IMG/VR virus record: IMGVR_UViG_3300032116_000714
Location: 1 to 34,760 of that record
Strand: one strand, 5' to 3'
DNA from: a virus
DNA: 34,760 nt
The stretch's first letter is position 1. Each line of letters starts with the position of its first letter. Positions 28,344 to 34,760 of the stretch are shown in pieces. The position numbers and the translations under genes are program-made. A model generated the notes under the pieces. The model saw only the letters and a program-made list of their open reading frames with translations. It was not told the origin of the DNA and searched no databases.

Positions 28344-29935
28344 GCATGGATAACGAATCCGGGGACCCGACCGCAGAATATGTCTCGATTGTGTCCCGCT
28401 ACGATACCCTTTCCGCTGACCGTGAGATGATCCTAGATCGTGCTAGGACAGCCGCAAGGTACACCCTTCCGTATATGTTTCCCCCTACGGGGATCAACCA
28501 GACAAGCCGCCTTCCTGTGCCGTGGCAGTCGGTGTGTGCTAAAGCAGTAACACACCTGACAGCCCGTATCGTCCTTGTCCTTACGTCCCCCGGCACGCCC
28601 TACTTTAAACTTGCACTCACCCCGTCGTATCTTAAGGATATCGACAAGGATACTCAGAAAGAGTTTGAGACTGCCCTCTCTAACGCTGCTACGCTAATCA
28701 TGCAGCAGCAGGAAAGCCGTGCAGAGCGTGTAACAATCCATGAATGCGTCAAGCATCTGATTGTTGCGGGCAACGGGCTTCTCTATGAAGGTCCCAAGTC
28801 CCTTAAGTTCTTCCCTCTGTCGCAATACTGCGTTGTTAGGGACGGTGAAGGGAACCTTGTTGAAGTCGTCATCAAAGAGTCCTTGACTTGGCAGACGCTT
28901 CCTCCTGATATGGGGGATGATGTCAAACAGAAGATCAAGTCTGACTACGAGAGCGAGCATGAGGGTAAGGACGTTGATGCAGAGCCACTTGAACTCTACA
29001 CAAGGGCCGTAAAGACTGGCCCAAACAAGTGGGAAGAGAAACAAGAAATCTGCGGCTGTGATATTACAGGGGAACCTGTAACGTACACTGACGAGACCTT
29101 CCCGTACCTTGCCTTGCGGTGGAACCGTATCGACGGGGAACACTACGGTAGGTCGCTCTGCGAAGAGCATCTTGGGGATATCCGAGCAATCGAAGCTCTT
29201 AGCATGTCCCTTATCCGGTACGCTAAGAAAGCCTCAAAGCTCCTTATGCTGGTCTCTCCGAACGGACAGACAGCCATTGAGGACCTGCAAGGTGCTGCTG
29301 ATGGTGCTTATGTCCCCGGCCTTGCCGACGACGTAGTGCCGCTGATCCTTAACAAAACAGCGGACCTGAACGTGGCGGCTCAGATGCTTGATAAGCTTGT
29401 CAACCGCCTTGAGACCGCCTTCCTAGTTGCTTCGTCTATCCAAAGGGATGCCGAGAGGCAGACCGCGACGGAGTGGAAGCTTCTTGCGTCAGAGCTTGAG
29501 AACGCCTTTAGCGGCGTTTACTCGACCCTTGCGTTAGAGCTTCAGCGTCCTAAGGTATCCTTAACGATCCAAAGGATGATCGCTAAGAAGGAGCTTCCCC
29601 CGCTCCCTACGAAGCTCGTCAACCTCTCTATCGTAACTGGCATCGACGCTCTCGGGCGTAACGAAGAAGCATCTAAGATGGATGCCTTTGTTAGTATGAT
29701 GATTAACCAGTTTGGTACTAACGCCATTGCATCTATGAAGGTTGAAGACTACATGAGAGGCCGTGCGGCCCTCGGTGGTATCAACTTTGATATCTACCTT
29801 AAGACCCCAGAAGAACGCCAAGCCGAACAGCAGCAGGCCCAGCAGCAGTCCCTTCTTGAGAAGGCTGCCGGTCCCGGCGTAACCGCCATTGGGCGATTGC
29901 AGCAAGCTTCGATGGCTAATCAGGAACCACAATGA
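28340..29935 (+). CDS. Portal (head-tail connector, gp8-like)
   Basis: 531 residues (T7 gp8 is 536). The TTG start at 28340 overlaps the upstream stop and has GGAGG at 28326-28330; ATG 28346 is the alternative. Typical portal features: RYTLPYMFPPTG near the start, WQSVCAKAVTHLTARIVLVLTSPGTPYF, VAGNGLLYEG, FPYLALRWNRIDGEHYGRS, EAL plus SLIRYAKKASKLL, then QRDAERQTATEWKLLASELE and the Gln-rich C-terminus. It forms the ring through which DNA enters and leaves the head. Confidence 0.95.
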   Translation: MSMDNESGDPTAEYVSIVSRYDTLSADREMILDRARTAARYTLPYMFPPTGINQTSRLPVPWQSVCAKAVTHLTARIVLVLTSPGTPYFKLALTPSYLKDIDKDTQKEFETALSNAATLIMQQQESRAERVTIHECVKHLIVAGNGLLYEGPKSLKFFPLSQYCVVRDGEGNLVEVVIKESLTWQTLPPDMGDDVKQKIKSDYESEHEGKDVDAEPLELYTRAVKTGPNKWEEKQEICGCDITGEPVTYTDETFPYLALRWNRIDGEHYGRSLCEEHLGDIRAIEALSMSLIRYAKKASKLLMLVSPNGQTAIEDLQGAADGAYVPGLADDVVPLILNKTADLNVAAQMLDKLVNRLETAFLVASSIQRDAERQTATEWKLLASELENAFSGVYSTLALELQRPKVSLTIQRMIAKKELPPLPTKLVNLSIVTGIDALGRNEEASKMDAFVSMMINQFGTNAIASMKVEDYMRGRAALGGINFDIYLKTPEERQAEQQQAQQQSLLEKAAGPGVTAIGRLQQASMANQEPQ

Positions 29936-30633
29936 CTCCAGAAGAAAAAGACCCCAAAGAAATGAGCCTAGAGGAAGTTAGTGCAGCCCTTGCTGCTAAG
30001 TTTCCCGATAGTGTCTCTAAGTCCCCCGCCGCTTCCCCAAAGAACGAAGAGGTTACCGACGATACCGTAGCGACCCCTGAGGTTCCCGCAGAGGAGCCGA
30101 AGACCGAAGGCAAGGTTGACTTCTCCAAAGTGCGAAGCACCATTGCCGAAGGTAAGGAACTGGACGCATCTACCCTAGCATCCCTTGAGGCCATCGGCAT
30201 CGACAAGGACACCCTTAACGACGTTGTGGCCTCCTACAAGAACCGTGCGGCTACTATTGATGCCGCTGTTATGAAAGCAGCAGGGACTAAAGAAGAGTAC
30301 GACAAGGCCGCTGCGTGGGCCAAGGATGAACTCTCCGATAAGGCCCGTGAAAAGTACAACAAGGATATCATGGGTGCCGATCCCGCTGCCCGTGATGCCG
30401 CCGTTAAGAATCTTATGACACTGTATCGTACCGCGTCCGGTACGGCTGCCCCTGTCGTCCCTAAGGTCCCTACAAGGATCGTAGGCGGTGCTACTACGGG
30501 CGGGGGCGTTAAGCCTATCACCCGTTCCGAGTTCATCGCGGCTCGCAATAGCCCCGAATGGAAAAACGAAGCTTTCCAACAGAAGATTCTTGCCCGTCTT
30601 GCCGCTACTAACCCCGATGATTTAGGATTCTAA
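29932..30633 (+). CDS. Scaffold protein (gp9-like)
   Basis: 233 residues (T7 gp9 about 307). It guides prohead assembly and then leaves. The first 65 residues are acidic and Pro/Glu-rich (PEVPAEEPKTEG). The middle is helical (STLASLEAIGIDKDTLN; EEYDKAAAWAKDELSDKAREKYN), and the end has ITRSEFIAARNSPEWKNEAFQQKI, as in T7-like scaffolds. Start overlaps the portal stop (ATGA). It is followed, unusually, by a lysis cassette rather than by the capsid gene. Confidence 0.85.
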   Translation: MTPEEKDPKEMSLEEVSAALAAKFPDSVSKSPAASPKNEEVTDDTVATPEVPAEEPKTEGKVDFSKVRSTIAEGKELDASTLASLEAIGIDKDTLNDVVASYKNRAATIDAAVMKAAGTKEEYDKAAAWAKDELSDKAREKYNKDIMGADPAARDAAVKNLMTLYRTASGTAAPVVPKVPTRIVGGATTGGGVKPITRSEFIAARNSPEWKNEAFQQKILARLAATNPDDLGF

Positions 30634-30636
30634 ACT

Positions 30637-30888
30637 ATGAACATTGCTTTTTCTCTCGCCCAAGTTGCCACTGATGTCCCCGTTGAAGTCCCTACCGAAG
30701 TTGTTAGCTCGGCCCCTACGTGGGCTGCTATCACTCTTGCGGTCCTTGCGATCCTTGGGGGACTCCCCGTTGTTCTGAAGGCTCTCGCTGCGGTCATCCC
30801 CGGCGATAAGGATGATGCTGTGATCGGTAAGATCATCAGCGGTATCGAGTGGTTGCGTAACGTTCTTAACCCCAAACCCAAAGCCTAA
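30637..30888 (+). CDS. Putative holin
   Basis: 83 residues from ATG 30637, 3 bases after the scaffold stop (AGGA upstream). One membrane segment at residues 29-53 (WAAITLAVLAILGGLPVVLKALAAV) is followed by a charged loop (IPGDKDDAV) and an amphipathic end (GIEWLRNVLNPKPKA). Such small proteins are often annotated as holins or lysis-cassette membrane proteins. The next two genes are the spanin pair, which favours a holin role, but the 2035 gene is an alternative holin. Confidence 0.55.
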   Translation: MNIAFSLAQVATDVPVEVPTEVVSSAPTWAAITLAVLAILGGLPVVLKALAAVIPGDKDDAVIGKIISGIEWLRNVLNPKPKA

Positions 30889-30891
30889 GAC

Positions 30892-31125
30892 ATGATAACC
30901 GCTGTAATGACATGGCTGACCGCCTTCTTTACGGCGGTTTCGTCGTTTCTGAAAAACCTAACCGAGACCCGGCTGATCGAGCTAGGTGAACTCCGTACTA
31001 AACAGGAGCAAGCTAATGCTGCTGCCGAAGACCGTAGGGTGGCTAAAAAGATTGACGCTGCCCCTACTCCTGACCGGAGTGTTATTCTTAACAGCCTGCG
31101 GGACCCAAAGAGCGGCAAACTGTGA
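30892..31125 (+). CDS. i-spanin-like protein (Rz-like)
   Basis: 77 residues from ATG 30892. An N-terminal membrane anchor (MITAVMTWLTAFFTAVSSFL) is followed by a long charged helix (TRLIELGELRTKQEQANAAAEDRR) and a Pro-containing end. Inner-membrane anchor plus periplasmic coiled coil is the i-spanin layout. With an o-spanin it would fuse inner and outer membranes at lysis in a Gram-negative host. It is short compared with lambda Rz (153 aa). Confidence 0.65.
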   Translation: MITAVMTWLTAFFTAVSSFLKNLTETRLIELGELRTKQEQANAAAEDRRVAKKIDAAPTPDRSVILNSLRDPKSGKL

Positions 31126-31258
31126 TTGGGTTAAACCCATCTACTTTTCCGACGAAACCCTACAGTGGCTTGACAAACAAGAATGGCCTCCTACACTTGC
31201 TTACGATCTTGATAAGATCAACAAGCACAACCAGAAAGTAAATGAAATACTCAAATGA
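31016..31258 (+). CDS. o-spanin-like lipoprotein, nested in another frame
   Basis: 80 residues from ATG 31016 with AGGAG at 31004-31008. A basic start (MLLPKTVGWLKR), a hydrophobic signal (LTLPLLLTGVLFLTAC) and a lipobox LTAC-G predict lipid attachment at the Cys near residue 28. The mature part has CDWVKPIYFSDETLQWL and DLDKINKHNQKVNEI, like small phage lipoproteins with a C-x-W-x-P-I and HN motif. It overlaps the i-spanin gene by 110 bases in a different frame, as Rz1 does with Rz. It ends by overlapping the next gene (ATGA). Confidence 0.68.
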   Translation: MLLPKTVGWLKRLTLPLLLTGVLFLTACGTQRAANCDWVKPIYFSDETLQWLDKQEWPPTLAYDLDKINKHNQKVNEILK

Positions 31259-31635
31259 TTCCCACTAGAACCAGTGAAACTGTTGTTGTTGCCGCCCCAG
31301 GAACAGCCTTTGGACAGGTTTATCGAAATACGGGAAACACGGATAACGTACCAGTAGCATTCGTTGCTCCAGTCGGGGCTATTCCGGGTACCTTCAGTGT
31401 TCTCGCCCTCTTGGAGGGGAGTATGGACGGACTACAATGGCTGAACGTCGCGGTCTCCCCTGTGATTACATCCGCCGCAAACACTACTGGTTCCCAGTCG
31501 CTACAGCCCGTTAATATTAGCCACATTTTCAACGGCCACCCCGGTACAGGTGCGTATAGCTTTCCATTTCTTCGCGTCAGATATGATGCCTCTGGCACTG
31601 GAACCGCCACCTTTATCACCCATCTCAGCTACTAA
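31255..31635 (+). CDS. Small beta-rich protein, possibly virion decoration
   Basis: 126 residues, starting with an ATGA overlap. Gly/Thr/Val-rich beta pattern (ETVVVAAPGTAFGQVYRNTG; GTFSVLALLEGSMDGLQW; FPFLRVRYDASGTGTATFI), consistent with an immunoglobulin-like or jelly-roll domain such as capsid decoration or fibre proteins. It is encoded between the o-spanin and the capsid gene, so it is expected to be expressed with late structural genes. Family not recognised. Confidence 0.6.
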   Translation: MIPTRTSETVVVAAPGTAFGQVYRNTGNTDNVPVAFVAPVGAIPGTFSVLALLEGSMDGLQWLNVAVSPVITSAANTTGSQSLQPVNISHIFNGHPGTGAYSFPFLRVRYDASGTGTATFITHLSY

Positions 31636-31656
31636 CCCCCTTTAAGGATTTTATAA

Positions 31657-32739
31657 ATGTCAACAGTTTTCCCGACTCGTCCCGGCCAGAAGAACCTTAC
31701 GTCCAATGAGAAGGCTCTGTTCCTTCGCATGTTCGAGGGCGAGACTATGGCCCAGTTCGAACAGAACAACGTTCTGATGAACAGCCACCGCGTCCTCAGT
31801 ATTAAGAACGGTAAGAGTCAGACCTTCCCGGTCCTTGGGCAGCTCACTGCTCAGTACCATGCAATCGGCACGTTCCAAGACGGTGCTGGGCAGGCGTTGC
31901 AGCAGAGTGAACGCACGATCAGCGTTGACAACCTGCTTGTGAGCCATGTCTACATTGCAAAGATTGAAGAGGCGTTGCAGCGTGCCGACCTTCGCGGGAT
32001 GTATTCCGAAGAGATGGGCAACGCCCTGCGGCGTGCCTTCGAGAACCGCGTGTTCCGCACCGCCGTCAACGCCGCACGCCAGCCTTCCGCCCTCTCGGGC
32101 CTTAACCCGGCTACGGGTAAGAAGTACGTGGGTGGTGGGCAGATTTCGCTGGGTGTCGCTACGGGCACTGCACCGACTGCGGCCAACCTCCGCTCGGCCT
32201 TCCTTGCGGCCTGCGAAGCGTTCGATAACAAGTTTGTTCCTCAGGATAGCCGCGTCTGCTACCTGCCTGTCAACGCTTACTACCAGTGGTTCAACGGGGC
32301 CTCGGCGGGTGAGCTGTCCCAGATCAATAGGGACGTTGGCGGTGCTGGCGATCTTAACAAGGCGTACATCCCGAGCTTTGCTGGTATTGAGATTCGTAAG
32401 ACCACGAACCTCCCGACCCTTGCGATCACTGCGGCTGACGTTATTGAAGGCCGCACAGGTGCAAGCGGTACCGAGAACGTTCGCGTTCCCACCGCGTCGG
32501 AGTCGGATGTTCCGAGCGTCTACACGGGCGACTTCACGGCTACCCGTGGCCTGTTCATGCATAAGGATGCAGTGGCTACCGTGAAGCTCATGGATATTCA
32601 TGCTGAGGAGGAGTACTCGGCTCCCCGTAAGTCCACGTATCTGTCGGCTCAGTATGCGATGGGCCACGGTGTCCTTCGCCCCGAGGCGGCTCTTGAGATT
32701 ATTTCTGGTGGCACTGCCGGTGCGATCACCAACTTCTAA
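31657..32739 (+). CDS. Major capsid protein (gp10-like)
   Basis: 360 residues (T7 gp10A 345) from ATG 31657 with AAGGA in CTTTAAGGATTTT upstream. HK97-fold type segments: LFLRMFEGETMAQFEQNNVLM, then KSQTFPVLGQLTAQYH, RTISVDNLLVSHVYIAKIEEAL, EEMGNALRRAFENRVF, then PVNAYYQWFNGASAG and the C-terminal TATRGLFMHKDAVATVKLMD. The A-domain/P-domain order and the position after scaffold support it. Codons are strongly biased toward C/G-ending forms compared with early genes, as usual for a highly expressed gene. Confidence 0.95.
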   Translation: MSTVFPTRPGQKNLTSNEKALFLRMFEGETMAQFEQNNVLMNSHRVLSIKNGKSQTFPVLGQLTAQYHAIGTFQDGAGQALQQSERTISVDNLLVSHVYIAKIEEALQRADLRGMYSEEMGNALRRAFENRVFRTAVNAARQPSALSGLNPATGKKYVGGGQISLGVATGTAPTAANLRSAFLAACEAFDNKFVPQDSRVCYLPVNAYYQWFNGASAGELSQINRDVGGAGDLNKAYIPSFAGIEIRKTTNLPTLAITAADVIEGRTGASGTENVRVPTASESDVPSVYTGDFTATRGLFMHKDAVATVKLMDIHAEEEYSAPRKSTYLSAQYAMGHGVLRPEAALEIISGGTAGAITNF

Positions 32740-32792
32740 GTCTATCACGTACTTCTTGATTCCCTTCCGCCTCCTAACGAAAGAATAAATAC

Positions 32793-33359
32793 ATGGAACT
32801 CCATCCCCTGCGTACTCTTGGCATTGGTGCTACGCCTACCACGAACGGCTTTGTTGCCAGTGCCCTTCCGGTGCCCGATCTTTCTGTCAGCCCACCTACG
32901 TTTCCCGCAACGGCCCCCAATGCCAACAACGGCCTCGTCGGGCAGGACATCGACGTAGCACAACAGATTCTTCAGCTTGTTATCGTGAAGACAGCGGCCA
33001 ATACCAATACGTCGATTACGATTACACCCACTGTTTCGTATCCGAACGCTCCGACAACCTTTGTGTCCCTCCAGAACGCAACTGGTGGTACGCAGACGTA
33101 TGTTATTGATACCACGGCCCAGATTGCCAACTGTTCGAGCGGTGCAGCCTTCAGTGCGGCGGCTGCTGGTAACGCAATCACCCTGAACATTCCCATCAAT
33201 ACTACGTCGAATATTCAGGCCAACCTCAACGACGGTTCGAGCCTTGCTGCGTCTGCCCAGCGTCGTATCTATGCCCTTCGAGCCGCTGTTACTGCGGCAT
33301 CGGGCGGTTCTGGTACCGCTGCTGACTTTACGATCCTTGGACGTATCTTGCACAACTAA
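32793..33359 (+). CDS. Hypothetical virion protein, possible head decoration
   Basis: 188 residues from ATG 32793, 53 bases after the capsid gene. It is rich in Thr, Asn and Ala (TPTTNGFVASALP; NTNTSITITPTVSYPN), with a central region LVIVKTAAN and a C-terminal Ala-rich stretch, and looks like a beta-structured surface protein. No ribosome binding site is obvious (GAAAG). It lies between capsid and the T-phi-like terminator, so it is likely co-transcribed with the capsid gene at high level. Function unknown. Confidence 0.6.
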   Translation: MELHPLRTLGIGATPTTNGFVASALPVPDLSVSPPTFPATAPNANNGLVGQDIDVAQQILQLVIVKTAANTNTSITITPTVSYPNAPTTFVSLQNATGGTQTYVIDTTAQIANCSSGAAFSAAAAGNAITLNIPINTTSNIQANLNDGSSLAASAQRRIYALRAAVTAASGGSGTAADFTILGRILHN

Positions 33360-33363
33360 AAAT

Positions 33364-33400
33364 AAGCCCCTATTGGTGAAAGCTAATAGGGGCTTTTATT
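33364..33400 (+). terminator. Intrinsic terminator after the capsid unit (T-phi-like)
   Basis: A 13-bp stem (33364-33376 with 33383-33395, one G-T pair) with loop TGAAAG is followed by TTTTATT. It is the strongest terminator in the window. In T7, T-phi lies in the same place, between the capsid gene (10) and gene 11, where it lowers expression of the tail genes relative to capsid. Confidence 0.92.
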
Positions 33401-33416
33401 CCCTTAAGGAGTCCTA

Positions 33417-34001
33417 ATGACTACACTAGAAGCTTTGTCCTCGATCCTTGCCACGATTGGCCGGGACCCGCCTTCATCCATCACAAGCCCGCTGTTCCCT
33501 GAGGCGGCTAAAGCTCTCCGGCTGTTGAATGAGAGCCGCCGCTCTGTTATCCGTAACGGGCTGTGGTTCAACATTGAGACTGACTACACCCTCGCAAGGG
33601 GCACGGATAATACCGTGAACCTTCCCGTGGGGTGTATGGCAATCCGTATAAAGCCCCTAGCGTGGGATAAGAAGCCCCCCGTGGCCCGTGCGGGCAAACT
33701 CTACGACGTTGAGAGCAAGACCTACCTGTTCTCTGAAAATCCCGTGGCTCTCCGAATGTCCCTTGATGTTCCCTTCGATGATCTGCCAGAGTCCGTGCAG
33801 CAGTACATTATGATCCGCACGGCCCGCATCTTCGCGGCTGGTACCCTTGTATCCAATCCGCCCCTTGCGTACACGCGAGAGGACGAAGGAAGAGCAAGAG
33901 GAGAAATGATGGCTGAGCATATCCGCAACTTCAACGGCAACGTTACTGCCGAAGATGGTAGTTGGCTGCTAGAGGAGGACCGTGATTATGAGAATATCTA
34001 A
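33417..34001 (+). CDS. Tail tube protein A (gp11-like)
   Basis: 194 residues (T7 gp11 196) from ATG 33417 with AAGGAG at 33405-33410. It forms the adaptor ring between portal and nozzle. Typical segments are LEALSSILATIGRDPPSS, ALRLLNESRRSVIRNGLWFNIE, LPVGCMAIRIKP, and QQYIMIRTARIFAAGTL. It overlaps the next gene by 14 bases. Confidence 0.92.
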   Translation: MTTLEALSSILATIGRDPPSSITSPLFPEAAKALRLLNESRRSVIRNGLWFNIETDYTLARGTDNTVNLPVGCMAIRIKPLAWDKKPPVARAGKLYDVESKTYLFSENPVALRMSLDVPFDDLPESVQQYIMIRTARIFAAGTLVSNPPLAYTREDEGRARGEMMAEHIRNFNGNVTAEDGSWLLEEDRDYENI

Positions 34002-34760
34002 TAGCGTCCCCTCACAACTTGGGGGCATCTCTCAGCAGGACCCCCGTGTACGCCTGCCTTCGCAGGTTGAAGACAGCCTCAATGCTATCCCACACCCCGT
34101 ACACGGCTGCATTAAGCGTCCGGGGACCCGGTGGCTAGGGATGGTGGATACCAACCTCAAAGCCCGATGGCTCTTCCGGGGCCTTAACGGGAGCGATAGG
34201 TGGATCATTGGGTTTACCTCCGTTCCAACTCCGCAGTTTAAAGTCTACCGCCTTGAGTTGGGTAATCTTTCCGGCTTTGGTCCCGGTCTGGTTGAAGAGA
34301 CTATTGAGACCACGCCAAACGCTGTGGCGTACATGAGCGGGCTTACGGGCCCAAGGATTGAAGGAAAAGTTCGCGGCCTCTTTCTTGGCAACGAGATGGT
34401 TGTTATCAATCGGACAAAGACGGTTGCTCTGCTCCCACGGACATATGCCGACGGCGGTATCTCTGGTTCAAGTGTGGCTCCCGGCACAGGCCCATCCACA
34501 AGCACACCCTACACTCTCATCTGGATTCGGACAGCCGCCTACCAGACTAAGTATTCAGTTACCGTTGATGGGACGCTAGGAGAGTATCAGACTCCCGTGG
34601 CAGATGCAACACAGGTTAACGTTGTTAACATTGCCCAGCGTCTCAAGGAATCCCTTGTGCAAGCCTTAGGGGCCTTGGCACCCGCTTACGATATCTTTAC
34701 GGACGAGAACGTACTCTTTATCGCCCGCAAACGGGAAGGTCCTCAGCCTAGCATCAAAGC
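33988..34760 (+). CDS. Tail tube protein B (gp12-like), N-terminal part
   Basis: Starts at ATG 33988 with AGGAGGA at 33972-33978, and stays open to the window edge (257 codons seen; T7 gp12 is 794 aa). The N-terminus SQLGGISQQDPRVRLPSQVEDSLNAI, followed by HGCIKRPGTRW (given as short pieces: GGISQQDPRVR, CIKRPGTRW), is the hallmark of this nozzle protein. VVINRTKTVALL is also typical. It makes the tail nozzle with gp11 and the fibres attach at their interface. Confidence 0.92.
   Translation, partial: MRISNSVPSQLGGISQQDPRVRLPSQVEDSLNAIPHPVHGCIKRPGTRWLGMVDTNLKARWLFRGLNGSDRWIIGFTSVPTPQFKVYRLELGNLSGFGPGLVEETIETTPNAVAYMSGLTGPRIEGKVRGLFLGNEMVVINRTKTVALLPRTYADGGISGSSVAPGTGPSTSTPYTLIWIRTAAYQTKYSVTVDGTLGEYQTPVADATQVNVVNIAQRLKESLVQALGALAPAYDIFTDENVLFIARKREGPQPSIK

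Noticed and set aside
31660-32748. Long antisense open frame (362 codons) covering the capsid gene
   Set aside because: It is a shadow of the strongly biased codon use of the capsid gene; no ribosome binding site, and all other genes are on the plus strand.
1-34760. Integrase or attachment site suggesting a prophage
   Set aside because: No integrase, repressor or excisionase is visible; gene content is that of a strictly lytic T7-like phage.

Overview
The window is most of a T7-like podophage genome (Autographiviridae / Autographivirales type). A single-subunit T7-type RNA polymerase, a T7-order replication block (SSB, resolvase, gene 3.5 homologue, primase-helicase, family A polymerase, 5'-3' exonuclease) and a T7-order head-tail block (portal, scaffold, capsid, tail tubes A and B, internal virion protein, fibre, terminases) all lie on the plus strand. 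All convincing genes are on that strand, they are tightly packed, and many share ATGA, GTGA or TTGA start-stop overlaps. I see no tRNA or CRISPR array. A spanin pair with a lipoprotein partner suggests a Gram-negative host; the host cannot be named from the sequence. Several small accessory families (GP88, DUF6197-like) are ones I associate with actinobacteriophages, so the accessory pool looks mosaic.

The map is permuted relative to T7. Positions 1-4230 are the right end (end of a large internal virion protein, tail fibre, holin-like protein, small and large terminase). Positions 4231-5770 are a 1.5 kb non-coding region rich in short repeats and hairpins, expected to hold the genome-end, packaging and early promoter signals. 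Positions 5771-16528 are about 28 mostly small, mostly unrecognised genes in the early position. They include four members of one DUF6197-like family, a recent tandem duplication, a family of small coiled-coil proteins, an RNA ligase, a phosphoribosyltransferase-like protein and a GP88 protein. After a second repeat array come the RNA polymerase (16728-19196), replication and nucleotide metabolism genes (19222-27898), then head and tail genes (28340 to the end). The window ends inside tail tube B. The missing genome segment should be the rest of gp12, gp14, gp15 and most of gp16.

How it should work: host RNA polymerase probably reads the early cluster from the non-coding region, phage RNA polymerase then reads the replication and late genes, and a strong terminator after the capsid genes (33364-33400) sits where T7 has T-phi. 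DNA is copied by the T7-type replisome, trimmed by a RusA-type resolvase and exonuclease, and packaged by the terminases.

Most unusual points: (1) the gene in the gene 3.5 (lysozyme) slot keeps the T7 lysozyme core but appears to lack two of three zinc ligands and the catalytic lysine, so it may be only a polymerase regulator; (2) a holin/spanin-like lysis cassette sits between scaffold and capsid genes, with o-spanin nested out of frame in i-spanin; (3) two CTTAAGG-type arrays, both preceded by TTAGGTTGCA, flank the whole 12 kb early region; (4) no intact endolysin is visible in the window.
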